Shown one piece after another: positions 24,974 through 35,846 of a stretch of DNA of 64,000 nucleotides. The first letter of the stretch is position 1; each line of letters begins with the position of its first letter. The notes under the pieces are model-generated. The model saw nothing but the letters and a program-made list of their open reading frames with translations, searched no databases and had not been told where the DNA came from. The position numbers were made by a program, and so were the translations under genes. Source of the stretch: Elephas maximus indicus (taxonomy: Eukaryota > Chordata > Mammalia > Proboscidea > Elephantidae); assembly GCF_024166365.1 (NCBI RefSeq), contig NC_064819.1, forward strand, positions 151,100,293 through 151,164,292. The letters run 5' to 3'.

Positions 24974-27384
24974 CTAAAGACAGGCATTGAAATGGGAAAA
25001 AGCTGTTGTTACCTTAAAATATTATTAGCATAACAAAGATTTTAATCACTTGGGGTTCTCCACATCAACACAATTTTATTAGAAGGTGGTATGCTTTGAA
25101 AATAAAAAAGCAAGGAAATTAGAAATAAAACCTTTTATTTATTTAGAACTGTTATCTTTTATCATTTTATAAAATTCTTCCTCTTCTATTACCTAACTCG
25201 CTTTATGTTATCTCTGTGAGACAGGTACAACAGTTATTTTATAGATGTGAAAACTGATGTCTGACAAGTTAATTAAACAAAACTCTACTACAGGCTAATA
25301 AAAAGACTAAGGAAAAAAAAAAAAAAACCACCTACACCTCTTGAACTCTTCTATAATACTTCCCTATTTCAAGGTCCCTTCAAGTGACCATTTATATCTC
25401 TAAAACAAAGCCAGATATTTTTAAAATGCTACGATTTAAATCTTCAACATAAGAAAAAGAATATTATTCTTAATACTCAGTAGTTCACTAAAGAGACACT
25501 TTAGCCACTGCCATTTGTCCTTTTCATTGAGTTGAGGATGAAACAGTGCAAAAACAAAGCAACAGAGAAACAAACACAAAGCAACCAATTAATAAAAACA
25601 ATCATTTGCTTCATAATAGCAGTTATTTCTATTTTTAGGCAAAAACGGTGGGGAATGGAATCAGTATGTATACAGGTAGCTTCCACAGTATCCATGTTTT
25701 ATTTAAAAAAAAAAAAAAAAAAGAATCAAGATTGTGCCCTCTCCACTGCAAAAAAAACTGAAGTGAATTTGGGGAAAAGACCTGACAACGATGGAAAATA
25801 AGCACATGAGTGCTCATTACATTTTTCTCTATAAACACTTCTGGAGAGGTGAAATAGTTTAAGGTGTAAAAAAAAGTTTTTTGAACTCAATCTATAAACA
25901 TCTATATTTAACTACCTATACTGACCTATTACTGAACACCTCCTGATGTTTAATAAGGAGCCAGGGAATGAGACTCTACCGGCAGAATAAGTGGGTTGAT
26001 CCATTGTCTGTCTAGCCCATCTGTCACTGGAACAAAAGGGCATATTTTGGAGGGGGCATAAGTGACTTCTTTCATGTCACTCCTGAAATTTAGGGATATG
26101 CCTAAAATATCTTGTGTGGCTTCTGCTTAACATCACATTAAAGAACCTACTCTATGATGACCATTAAGAATCATCCTGAGTCTTAATCCAGTATCTAGCA
26201 GTGTAGCGTGAATTGCATTTACCAACCCGAACTCATTTCCTGACATTTAAGCTGCGACTACTGACCCAAATCCACCTACCAATCAGTATGTGCATGGTCT
26301 TCGGCATGCTGCTTGCCCTCTTTGGACCTCAGTAAAGTGGTGATGATGTTGGTAACTACTTCACAGAGTTACTGGTAAGTCAAGTCCTGGTTAAATAATA
26401 CTAATTCTAGTTCTAATGTTAAATAAAAACATTAAATAAGACCAGTATTGATTCCTGGGGAATTAGTCTGTCTGTACTTCTTCACACACTGGCTTGGCAG
26501 GCAAACTATACCCTTTGTTACTTTTCTCAGATTATTCGCTAACCAAGACATTACAATTCAATTTTCTAAAAATTAATTGCAGAAATTCATATAAAGCTTG
26601 AATATATTTATCGTATTCATTCTTACCAAAGGATTCTGATAGTTTAGTCAAGTAGCTGTACCAATAAATAAAGTGGGAACTGAAGAAATTAGTTTAATGA
26701 GATGGGAATAACACACAAAGCAGGACAGAGTAGCACACGAACACACAGATATTTAAATAAATAAAATTAAATTAAAAGTAAGCCCTATATAACAATATTA
26801 ATTAAAATTATAAAGATTTCAATATACCAAAGATTAGATCATGACTTTTGAAACATAGTTAGAATACTTTAAAAAAGGTTTAATTTGACCACAAGCATGA
26901 GAGAGCATGCCTCTCAAACATTCAGGAAACGTAACAGTCCAAATGATTTTCTTTGGATAGTTTTTAAAAAATTATGGATATTAGGATGGCATCTATAATT
27001 TTATTCTGGACATGAATAACATACTAGTATAATCAAATTTTTAAAATTTATTATGTCAATAGAATCACAAATATTTCCGATTGGTTCAGTGGCAAGAGGA
27101 TTAAAAAAAAGTCACCTTTTGGTCTAGTAACAATGATTAACAACAATTTGTTCATCTAGGAATATGTAAAACATAAATTCTGAAATTATGTGATGGGTTA
27201 TTTGCCAGTAAGAAAGGCTTCAGAAAAGAAAGCCCTAAGAGAGAGGTAAACGCTTCAGGGAAGTGCGCATCAACCGGACTTCACCTTCATCCCAGTTTTC
27301 CCTTTTGAGAGCTTTTCATTATAAACCTACAAGGAACTTCTGCACTATTAAAAGAGGTGATTCTTGTATGTGAATTATGTATAA

Positions 27385-27960
27385 AGTCTGAACGGTAACA
27401 ACCTAAATGTCCATGAACAGGGTTAATGTTAGAATATTTAGCCACTACTAACAGTGATAGTTACCAAAAAAAAAAAAAGATGTCAAGTGAAAAAGGATAA
27501 AAAAAAAAAATCATACATTGAGCAGGTTTTATAGCTATTTAGGAAACTGTTTTTTAAAGGCTGCAAAACATATACAAAGACAAAAATAAAATAAGATATA
27601 CCAACTGTTAGTATCAGTTGTCTTACTGTAGTAAGATTACTGGGAACTGTTTTCCCTTCTTATTCTTCACAGTTTCCTGAATTTTCTTAAGGAGATTATC
27701 TGTTTTGCTTTTGTGATAGAAAAAACAAATTAATTTTTAAAAAAACCTTTAAGAAGACATTAAAACTTGGCTGTAAGATGCAGTAGCCATCAAAACAACC
27801 CAATGTGGAGAAGGAGAATGGGTAGGAGTATAGATGAAATGAAACTGGCCGTGTGTTGGTTGATGACGGTGGGTGATGGGTACAGAGGGGTTCATTATTC
27901 TCTCAACTTTCATACTGTTTATTATCTTAAGAAATATGTTTAAAAAGCAATTAACTACTT
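27385..27960 (+). repeat. L1 3' UTR remnant (old mammalian subfamily)
   Basis: The stretch includes AACGGTAACAACCTAAATGT, a later GGTGGGTGATGGGTACAGAG block and TTATTATCTTAAGAAATATG, in the order expected of the L1 3' end. A-rich runs at 27468-27479 and 27500-27510 suggest other insertions or decay. Confidence 0.5.
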
Positions 27961-28053
27961 TCTTACTACATTTGAGGAGTTGCTGTGGTGGTGTGTGTTA
28001 CTGTGAAATCCACACATAGCCTTCAGTATTACTGGTTTATAACAAAGTCATTA

Positions 28054-28172
28054 TAGTATTTTCCGGAGTAGCGCGCCCAAATATAGCGAGCCTATGAAAA
28101 TAATGCTGGAAGGGGTCGTGCAGCTGGCAAAAAAACTTGTAAGGTGTGTGCTATTTGCATAAAATATGGTAA
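28054..28172. mobile_element. Possible MITE with imperfect terminal inverted repeats
   Basis: The left end TAGTATTTTCCGGAGTAGCG and the complement of the right end, TACCATATTTTATGCAAAT, form imperfect inverted repeats over about 24 bp. The left half holds several CpGs in an otherwise CpG-poor intron. No transposase is encoded. The family was not identified; chance similarity is possible. Confidence 0.35.
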
Positions 28173-29725
28173 TTCTGTTTACTAAATCAGTATTATACAG
28201 GAATTTCACTATAGTTGAAAATTTAATTAAGAGAATTAGGAGACTTGAGAAAATTGATTTATATATTAAATAAGCCATATTAACAAAAACAATATTTCTT
28301 AATTCTCCTGCAACTTAATAGTATTTTAGAATAAAGTTAGAAAGGTAGACCAGATAACTTGCCTTTAGTACTATAAAGAATACTAGGGTTCCTTATGGCA
28401 AAATAGTAGCGGATCCTTCAAGCAAATTTAAAATGCAGAATTTTAGATTATAGCCCAGAAAAATTTTGAGCCCTCCTGCAAATTTATTTTCTACAGGCCA
28501 AAGTCTTAGTATTTCAGATTATTAAGGTGGAGCTTCCAAAGGAGCTCCAAGAAGGTAAAGGATATTTTATTCACAAGATGGACCAAGATAATTCAGCTTA
28601 TTGAAAACCTTTGAAACATAAAACGAGTAAAACTGAGATATTCTCCCTAGCACACAGAATGACTTTTGTAGATTTTACAAAACAGGTAACTGGTTTGGAA
28701 TGTTACCTCAATTTACATATAATTATGAGGCCCCCTTGGTCAGTGATTGCCTCTGTTCTTAGACTCAACATACAAGTATCAGCAAGCCATTTTGCAAGCG
28801 CTCTCTTTTACTACAAGGCCAGGTATACCCTGTCAAATGTAGACTTTCTCTTCCTTTTCCACTTATTTCTTTGTCCTCTTCTGGGAATAAGGGTATTCAT
28901 TCTATTCCACTTTAAAGTCCTGACAAAGTTAAGGGGATAATGTACACTGACATAAGGGTACTGATAATTATTCTTTACATCTTCTCCAAGCTTAGGGCTC
29001 AAATTCTCCTATCTGGTTAACTTCTAGTCATTATTAATTGACTGAGAGGATACTTTATCCAACTACTGAAGTTTTTCTACCCAAATGGCAAACTAATATG
29101 AATTAGAATGATCAAACTCATAAAGATACAGATATCTCCCCACATCCAAGGAAGGAACTACGAGTTATAGGTAGTCTTTTCTGGGTAACCACTAGTTCTC
29201 TATTATTGGGAGTCCTCAAGAAAAAAGTGAAATAAGAAGGAAAAACAAAATCAAAAACCCTAGAGAAAAATGGTGTAACAGTATTCAAGCATTGGATAGT
29301 AGTCTTTAAGATCTCCTCAAAAAACCTGAGATTCCAACTGCAATTTTAGTTCAGGAAAAATTCCAGTTCTATTATTTGTTGTTAAATGCCAACCTTAACT
29401 CTAATTTTTCTTATTTTGCCATAATTATAATCGCTAACATAAACAAGCATCAAAACAATTAATATGTGAGTACTAATATAATTTGCCACATCTAAAATAC
29501 AGATTTTATTATTATTATTTAAGTCAATGAAAAAAAGGTTGAATATACACAGTCACATCTTATGGTTAATTTCAGGAATTATCTATTCTATAACCTGAAG
29601 GATATATATATTTTTTATAACCTGAAGGATAGCAAATTTTGTGTTTTGTTTTTTTTTTTTCCTGTGTGTTCTGCCTATCAACAAAATCAGCAACAGGTTA
29701 GACGGTTACAAACATTATACTTAAC

Positions 29726-29799
29726 TCTTTCTTGGAAACTGGAACTGCAGATATTGACTTGATCAAGTTTTCCGGTGGAAGATCCAACACCCTGGAAAG
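29726..29799 (-). CDS. RARS2: RARS2 exon 2 (residues 13-37)
   Basis: The 74-bp exon encodes LSRVLDLPPENLIKSISA then VPVSKK and two bases of a glutamate codon. It finishes the likely mitochondrial presequence begun in exon 1 and enters the N-terminal domain. The acceptor is TTTTTAG. The donor AAAGA|GTTAAGTAT is unusual, with T at +3 and A at +5. Exon 1 plus exon 2 gives exactly 110 coding bases. Confidence 0.92.
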
Positions 29800-30117
29800 C
29801 TAAAAACAAAAAACAGAGAAAGAGAATTGTTGATCTATTGTTCAAAATTCATGTTCAGTTAAGTACTACTGAACTTGGTTAAAAAAAAAAAAATCCAATG
29901 TTTTTGGTCAATATCAAGTGTACATGTGACAGTTTGTTGGCGCTAATAGTCCTCAACCGAGCCAAAATATACTGTAAATAAAGAGATATTTAATCTCAGT
30001 GTAATCAGAACATTTAGTCCAACACCAAGAAAAATCAAACAGCATTAGATTAAGGCCCAAATCTGCAAGTGGCAAACACCTAAAATTGCTGCTGAGTTGT
30101 TTTACAGTGTAGCAAAT

Positions 30118-31206
30118 CAGTATTTGCACCCATTCCAAAGAAAGGTGATCCAACAGAATGTGGAAATCATTGAACAGTATTACTAACATCACACAAAAGT
30201 AAAATTCTGCTGAAGATGATTCAAAAGTGGCTGCAGCAGTACATTAACAGGGAATGTCAGCAATTCAAGCTGGATTCAGAAGAGCATGTGGAACAAGGGC
30301 TATCACTATGGATGTCAGATGGACCTTGGCTGAAACCAGAGAATACCAGGAAGATGTTGACCTGTGTTTTACTGACTACACAAAGGCAATCAATTGTGTA
30401 GATCATAACAAATTATGGATAATATTGCAAAGAATGGGAATTCCAGAACACTTAATTGTGCTCATACGGAACTTGTACATAGACCAAGAAGAAGGCATTT
30501 GAATAGAACAAGGGGATACTGCATTGTTTAAAATCAGGAACGGTGTGTGTCGGGGTTGTATCCTTTCACCATACTTACTCGACCTGTATGCTGAGCAAAT
30601 AATCTGAGAAGCTGGACTATATGAAGAACATGGCATCAGGATTGGAGGAAGACTAACAACCAGAGATATGCAGGTGACACAACTTTGCTCGCTGAAAGTG
30701 AAGAGGACCTGATGAAGATCAAAGACTATTGCCTTTACTGTGGATTACACCTCAACATAAAGAAAACAAAAATCCTCACAATTTGACCAATAAGCAACAT
30801 CATGATAAACAGTAAAAATATTGAGTTGCCAAGGATTTCATTTTACTTGGATCCACAGTGAACGTCCATGGAAGCCACAGTCAAGAGATCAAACGACATA
30901 TTGCATTGGGCAAATCTTCTGCAAAAGACCTCTTTAAAGTGTTGAAAAGCAAAGATGACACTTTGAGGACTAAGGTACACCTGGATCGAAGCCATGGTAC
31001 TTTCAATCACCTCAGATACATATGAAAGCTGGACAAAGAATAAGGAAGACTGAAAAAGAATTGGTGCATTTGAATTATGGTGTTGGTGAAATCTGTCTCG
31101 GAAGTATAGCCAGAATGCTCCTTAGAAGTGAGGATGGCAAGAATTCATCTCATGTACTATGAGTGAGATGAGCTGGAACCAACGCAACAGCACCTAACAA
31201 TAACAA
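30118..31206 (+). mobile_element. RTE-clade LINE, 3' 1.1 kb
   Basis: Plus-strand copy starting in the reverse transcriptase region and reaching the 3' terminus CAGCACCTAACAATAACAAC. Pieces in separate frames encode a block like AGFRRACGTRAITMDVRW and TKAINCVDHNKLWIILQ (30254-30502), with stops and frameshifts after. It is antisense to RARS2. Confidence 0.88.
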
Positions 31207-31696
31207 CAGCAAATCTTTAATACATTTAAAAGTAAAAATTCAGGTAAAGTAATACTAGTAACTGGTATTAAAGCTATAAAACAGAAATTCCCGATTACAT
31301 ATGGGAGAGAATACATGGGATTATAGTCACTTCTTACTAAAATCCATATAAAGTGAAAGCAAATGAATAAAAACCAGCATAAACCCACAAGTCAAATACT
31401 GGAGAAGATGAAAGCAACAAAATTTTGAAGATGGAAAACAGATGGGAAGTGCTACTAAATTAGCAGACCAGAGAAAGCAGAAACCCAAGCCTGTGGGGGG
31501 TTGGGGAATGGCAGCAGCAGGCACTTGCATTCATGGTTCAGAGCCTAAAAAGGAATTGGAGGCACCAGTATACATGCAATCACACGAAAATTTGTGATCC
31601 TGTACTAGAAAAAAAACCCAAAACATTATTGAAAAAAAGGACAAAATTGGCACGTGGACTGTATATGAAGTACTATATCTATATAATTGCACGTAT

Positions 31697-32612
31697 ACTA
31701 CAGTTTAAAATCAGGAAAGGTGTGTGTCAGGGTTGTATCCTTTCACCATACTTTTTAAATCTGTATGCTGAGCAAATAATCCGAGAAGGTGGACTATATG
31801 AAAAAGGCAGCATCAAGATTGGAGGAAGACTCATTAACAACCAGCGATATGCAGGTCACACAACCTTGCTTGCTGAAAGTGAAGAGGACTTGAAGCACTG
31901 ATGATCAAAGATCACAGCCTTCAGTATGGATTACACCTCAACATAAAGAAAACAAAAATCCTCACAATTGGACCAATAACCAACATCATTATAAATGGAG
32001 AAAAGATTGAAGTTGTAAAGGATTTCATTTTACTTAGATCCACAATCAACGCCTATGGAACCAGGAGTCAAGAAATCAAAAGACGTATTGCACTGGAAAA
32101 TCTGCTGCAAAAGACCTCTTTAAAGTGTTAAAAAGCAAAGATGACACTTTGAGGACTCAGGTGTGCCTAAACCAAGCCGTGGTGTTTTCAATTGCCTCAT
32201 ATGCACGTGAAAGCGGGCAATGAATAAGGAAGACCAAAGAAGAATTGATGCATTTGAATGATGGTGTTGAGGAAGAATATTGAATATACCCTGGATTGCT
32301 TAAAGAACAAACAAATCTGTCTTGGAAGAAATACAACCATAATGCTTAGTAGAAGTGAGCATGGTGAGACTTCTTACACACTTCTGACATGTTATCAGGA
32401 GGGACCAGTCCCTGGAGTAGGACATCACGCTTGGTACAGTAGGGTGTCAGCAAAAAAGAGGAAGACCTCATTGAGATGGGTTGACGCAGTGGCTGCAATA
32501 ATGGGCTCAAGCATAACAATGTGAGGATGGCACAGGACCATGCAGTGTTTCATTCTGTTGTAGGTAGGGTCACTATGAGCTGGAAGCGACTCGATGGCAC
32601 CTAACAACAACA
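31697..32612 (+). mobile_element. RTE-clade LINE, 3' 0.9 kb
   Basis: Plus-strand copy starting mid reverse transcriptase (QFKIRKGVCQGCILSPYFLN, 31683-31760) and ending in GACTCGATGGCACCTAACAA. Frameshifts near 31900 and 32130 break the ORF. The C-terminal domain pieces are GPITNIIINGEKIEVVKDF and NKQICLGRNTTIML. Confidence 0.9.
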
Positions 32613-32994
32613 TGTGCATACCATTGTGCTAATAAAAGGCAGAGGGACTTCCTCACAAATGTTCAGAAACACTGTAAAAATGAACTAAGGGGAATTTTAT
32701 GCCAGGCAAACTATATTCATTAATAAAAAAGGAGAGGGAGTTCCCTTGTAAAATTCCATAGGTGGCCGATGAGTTTTAAAATTTCTTTCTGATGAACTGC
32801 AGACTTTTGTTGCAGTTTTTCATCCCTTCTTATTAGTTGTTGAAATACGGTTCTGAATAAAAAACAGGGTCTCATGTACCTTTGGAGTTAATAAAAATAA
32901 TGCTAGGACATGCTGCCAAAGGCTGCAAGAGAAGTAATCAGCTTTTAAATTAGATCCTTTCAAATGGATATTTACAGCCATTAGCAACTTCACT

Positions 32995-33276
32995 GTCTTC
33001 GTAAAAGTACAGCCAAAATGCTCTTTGGAAGCAAGGATGGTGAGACTTGGCCTCACGTACTTTGTACAGTTATCAGGAGAGACCAGTCCCTGGAGGACAT
33101 TAAAAAATTTTATGCTTGCTAAAGTAGAGGGTCAACGAAATGGACTAACTCAGTGGCTGCAACAGTGGGCTCAAAGGTAACAATGATTGTGAGGACAGCA
33201 AAACCAGGCAGCGTTTTTTTCTATCGTACGTAGGATCGCTGTGAGTCGGAATCAACTCGAAGGCACCTAACAACAA
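32995..33276 (+). mobile_element. RTE-clade LINE, 3' end fragment beside the promoter
   Basis: Plus-strand 3' end with CTTTGGAAGCAAGGATGGTG, a GACCAGTCCCTGGAG block carrying a small deletion or insertion, and the terminus CGAAGGCACCTAACAACAAG. It ends about 310 bp from the RARS2 exon 1 donor. Confidence 0.85.
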
Positions 33277-33587
33277 GGAACACTACTATAGGACCTAATT
33301 ATGGTCTAATAACTTCCCATCCAAGTAAAGGATGCAAAGCTGTGCGGTGGGGAGGAACAAAATCCACACGTCTTTCAAGGTTTACTTTTCACCCTGTCCC
33401 TCTCTACGGATTTGCCTCTGCAAGCTCCAGCAGCTCCAGAGAAGGGGAAGGACGCGAGAGAAACAAACAAGATTAGGGAGGTTAGCGGCCCTCTAACTGA
33501 CTGAGAAGCGATCCGCTGCGGTGAAAGGACTTCGGGGTCGGGCTCCGCGGGGAAGCTCGTTCTTCCCGCTCGCTCCGGAGTTCGTAC

Positions 33588-33623
33588 CTGAGAAGCGATG
33601 GACCTGCGGAAACTGCACGCCAT
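33588..33623 (-). CDS. RARS2: RARS2 exon 1 (residues 1-12)
   Basis: The coding part of exon 1 is 36 bp and encodes MACSFRRSIASQ, rich in Arg and Ser with no acidic residue, as in a mitochondrial presequence. The start ATG has a purine at -3 and G at +4. The donor is CAG|GTACGAA. It leaves in phase 0 into exon 2. Confidence 0.93.
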
Positions 33624-33670
33624 GTCTTGTTACACAGAGGCTCTTCCTGTAGGTCTGCCTGGGCGTTTCG

Positions 33671-33680
33671 CCCCGCCCCC
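33671..33680 (+). promoter_or_regulatory. GC box (Sp1-type)
   Basis: CCCCGCCCCC matches the Sp1/KLF core. It is about 50 bp upstream of the RARS2 start codon, where an Sp1 site could serve the minus-strand promoter. Confidence 0.6.
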
Positions 33681-33704
33681 TCCTGGACGCCACGCCTCCG
33701 CGCG

Positions 33705-33720
33705 CCGGAAGCCCGCCCCC
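33705..33720 (+). promoter_or_regulatory. ETS-type site overlapping a GC box
   Basis: CCGGAAG (33705-33711) is a core ETS/GABP site, followed directly by GCCCGCCCCC. ETS/GABP sites are common in bidirectional promoters and in nuclear genes for mitochondrial proteins, fitting RARS2. Confidence 0.6.
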
Positions 33721-33733
33721 GGGGACGATATCA

Positions 33734-33741
33734 GCCAATCA
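33734..33741 (+). promoter_or_regulatory. CCAAT box (NF-Y type)
   Basis: GCCAATCA matches the NF-Y core. It lies near the centre of the inter-ATG gap, about 97 bp before the ORC3 start and 110 bp before the RARS2 start. Confidence 0.6.
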
Positions 33742-33791
33742 AAGACTCGTATGGCCCGCCTCTAACCTCTGCCCTTCTGCCGCGAGGGCGC

Positions 33792-33799
33792 GCGGGAAA
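33792..33799 (-). promoter_or_regulatory. E2F-type site near ORC3 start
   Basis: GCGGGAAA read on the minus strand is TTTCCCGC, an exact fit to the E2F consensus TTTSSCGC. It is 38 bp upstream of the ORC3 start codon. E2F control is known for several replication-licensing genes; its action here is inferred. Confidence 0.55.
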
Positions 33800-33837
33800 T
33801 CCTGAGTGCATCTGGAATCCCGCGGTCCGGTGAAACC

Positions 33838-33861
33838 ATGGCTACCTCCTCGGTGTCCAAG
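33838..33861 (+). CDS. ORC3: ORC3 exon 1 (residues 1-8)
   Basis: The 24-bp coding part encodes MATSSVSK. The ATG context AAACCATGG is a strong Kozak match. The donor is AAG|GTACGTGG. It leaves in phase 0 into exon 2, more than 5 kb away. Confidence 0.93.
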
Positions 33862-35798
33862 GTACGTGGCGGCTGGCGCCAGTGGGGTTTCGTCACTGTC
33901 TCATTCCCTGTGGAGAAGGGATGAAACGGAGGTTACGTAGGCCTTGGTTCTGCGGCTGATGGGGAGGGAGCTGCGGACCAAACTGAGGCGTCTACCCAGG
34001 TCCGGTTGAGGCCAACTTATTTTGCTTGAGGGAGTGAGGACACGGAAACTGCCTTAGCCGTCTGGTTAGGAGGATTTTTAATTTCTGGTTTGTGGAAGTG
34101 GGATGTCCCGGGATGTACTCCAGTCTGTCTTCTTTTTTCCCTCATAAATATTTGCTGTGCGCTAAGCACTCCGTTAAGCACTCGAAATACTGTGTTAAAC
34201 AAAATAGACCCAGTTTCTACCCTCAGAAAAGGCATTGAACCTACACATTTAAAATGGTTATCACAAATTGTCATAAGTGTTAACAAGAAAGAAGTTCTGA
34301 GAGAACAAAAGGATAGGAAGAACCTAAAAAAAATTTTTGAGGGGGTGTGGTGGTCAAGGAAGGCCCCTTTGAGAAAGTGAGATTTTAGCCAATACCTGAA
34401 AACTGAGTAAAAGTTCGTCAGGCAAAGGATGGGGTGGGGGAGCTGTTGTAAAAGAAGAGCGTGTGCTTTGGCCCAGCGGATAAACGTAGAATGTAATATT
34501 AATGAAATTGAATAGCCAGTATAATCAGAAAGTAGAGTAACAGGAAGAGTTATGAAAAATGAGAATGAAAAGTAATGTGTGTGTGATCATATTGACTGCT
34601 TAATAAGGACTGCCTAGATTGCAAGTAATTGCAAGACATGATGGTGTATTTGGCAAAAATAAATTCTAGAGCTGTGTGATCTAGTGCAGTAACCACTAAC
34701 CACTAGCTGTTGGCACTGTATCGAATGTGCTGAATAACCACATGTACCGGGCTAACATATTGGATAGCACAGATATAGAACATTTCTATTATTGCAGAAA
34801 GTTGTTTTGGACTGTGCTGCTCTGTACCATGTACAGTAAAACTATTATATTTATATTCATATTATATCATGTTATTATTGAGAGCAATGGGAAGCCACTG
34901 GAAGACTTGTAAGCTGAAGAGGGATATAGTTCTTCACTGTAATCTTTGACTATGCCTTTGTTTTATTAACAAGCCTTTGCTCTGCTTATAATGTCATATT
35001 GATTCTTACGAAGGGAAAATAAGGAGAAACATGTAGAAGGTGATATGGGTACTGTTTTAAGCTTAATGTAGATGTCCGACAAATAGTTTTTCAGAAAAGC
35101 CACCACAGCTTACACACACTTTCATGGGTCAATAATTGTAGCACAAACTATGTAAATAACAGTAGGGTTGAGTCACAGGAACCATTAAAAGAAGCTTCCT
35201 GGAAAAAAAATTGACTTTTAAACCCAACTGTTCTGAGTCATATCTTGCTATGTCTTTTAACACTCTGGGGGGCTTGGCTTGCGTTCTCCATGTGTTTCAA
35301 GCAGTTCACATCTGTTTGGTCTTTAATGTAATCCTGTGAGGTAACTAGAAAGAACAGTATACTAATTTAATGGATAAGGAATTTAAGACACTGGAAGAAT
35401 AAGCACTGTCCATTGTGATACATGAGTTAATGAGAGATTCAGAACTAGAATCTAATATCTAAAGTAAAACTTCCTAGATTTTAATAAGCTTAGGCATGCA
35501 GTCATATTTCAGATTGTACTTTCTTTTGTCCCCTGGTCCTCATTATTTAGAGGCCTTTTTATCTATTTGGAAATTATGGGAGTTGCTGATTTCTCTTGCT
35601 CAAGAGTTTTACAATGTTTGCATCCTTAACAGTGCAACAAGGTGAAAGGAAGTCAGTATAATTGAAAAGCACATGTATTTACCTTCTCATTCCATCTTTG
35701 AGACCAGATGTGGTCGGAGACAATGTGTGCCTAGTTATTGAATAACATGGGATTTTGAGATTGTAATATGTGAGGTGACTCAATTATTATTTGCCAGT

Positions 35799-35846
35799 TG
35801 TATGAGTCAGAATTGACTCGACGGCACTGGGTTTTGGGTTTTTAGT
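35799..35846 (+). mobile_element. SINE 3' tail relic
   Basis: About 48 bp reading TATGAGTCAGAATTGACTCG followed by ACGGCACTGGGTTTTGGG. Only the RTE-like 3' end of the SINE is left. Confidence 0.7.

Larger units (their letters stand above)
24974..29725. other. RARS2 intron 2 (4.75 kb)
   Basis: Contents: A-runs at 25312-25327 and 25700-25722, an L1 3' end remnant (27385-27960), a MITE-like CpG-rich sequence (28054-28172), and a short direct repeat (TATAACCTGAAGGATA at 29588 and 29616). The rest, including 25723-27384 and 28173-29587, shows nothing I recognise. The 109-residue ORF at 28611-28940 (plus) lacks a recognisable domain. Confidence 0.55.
29800..33587. other. RARS2 intron 1 (3.8 kb)
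   Basis: Dominated by three plus-strand RTE copies (30118-31206, 31697-32612, 32995-33276). The gap 31207-31696 has no recognised element. The stretch 33277-33587 leads into the CpG island of the shared promoter. Confidence 0.7.
33624..33837. promoter_or_regulatory. Bidirectional RARS2/ORC3 promoter
   Basis: Only 214 bp separates the two start codons, so it must hold both 5' UTR starts and the core promoters. No TATA box is seen. Candidate sites are GC boxes (33671-33680, 33711-33720), an ETS-type site (33705-33711), a CCAAT box (33734-33741) and an E2F-type site (33792-33799). This is typical of head-to-head housekeeping genes. Confidence 0.85.
33480..33920. promoter_or_regulatory. CpG island over both transcription starts
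   Basis: The local sequence becomes GC-rich and CpG-dense over about 440 bp in an otherwise AT-rich, CpG-poor window. It covers exon 1 of both genes and the gap between them, the usual look of a constitutive mammalian CpG-island promoter. Edges are by eye. Confidence 0.85.

Noticed and set aside
28611..28940. A 109-codon plus-strand ORF in RARS2 intron 2
   Set aside because: No recognisable domain, no splice or promoter context, and AT-rich composition like its surroundings.
33375..33587. Extension of the RARS2 first exon frame past the donor
   Set aside because: The open frame is read-through into intron 1; the GT donor at 33587 and a perfect-phase match to exon 2 show where the exon ends.
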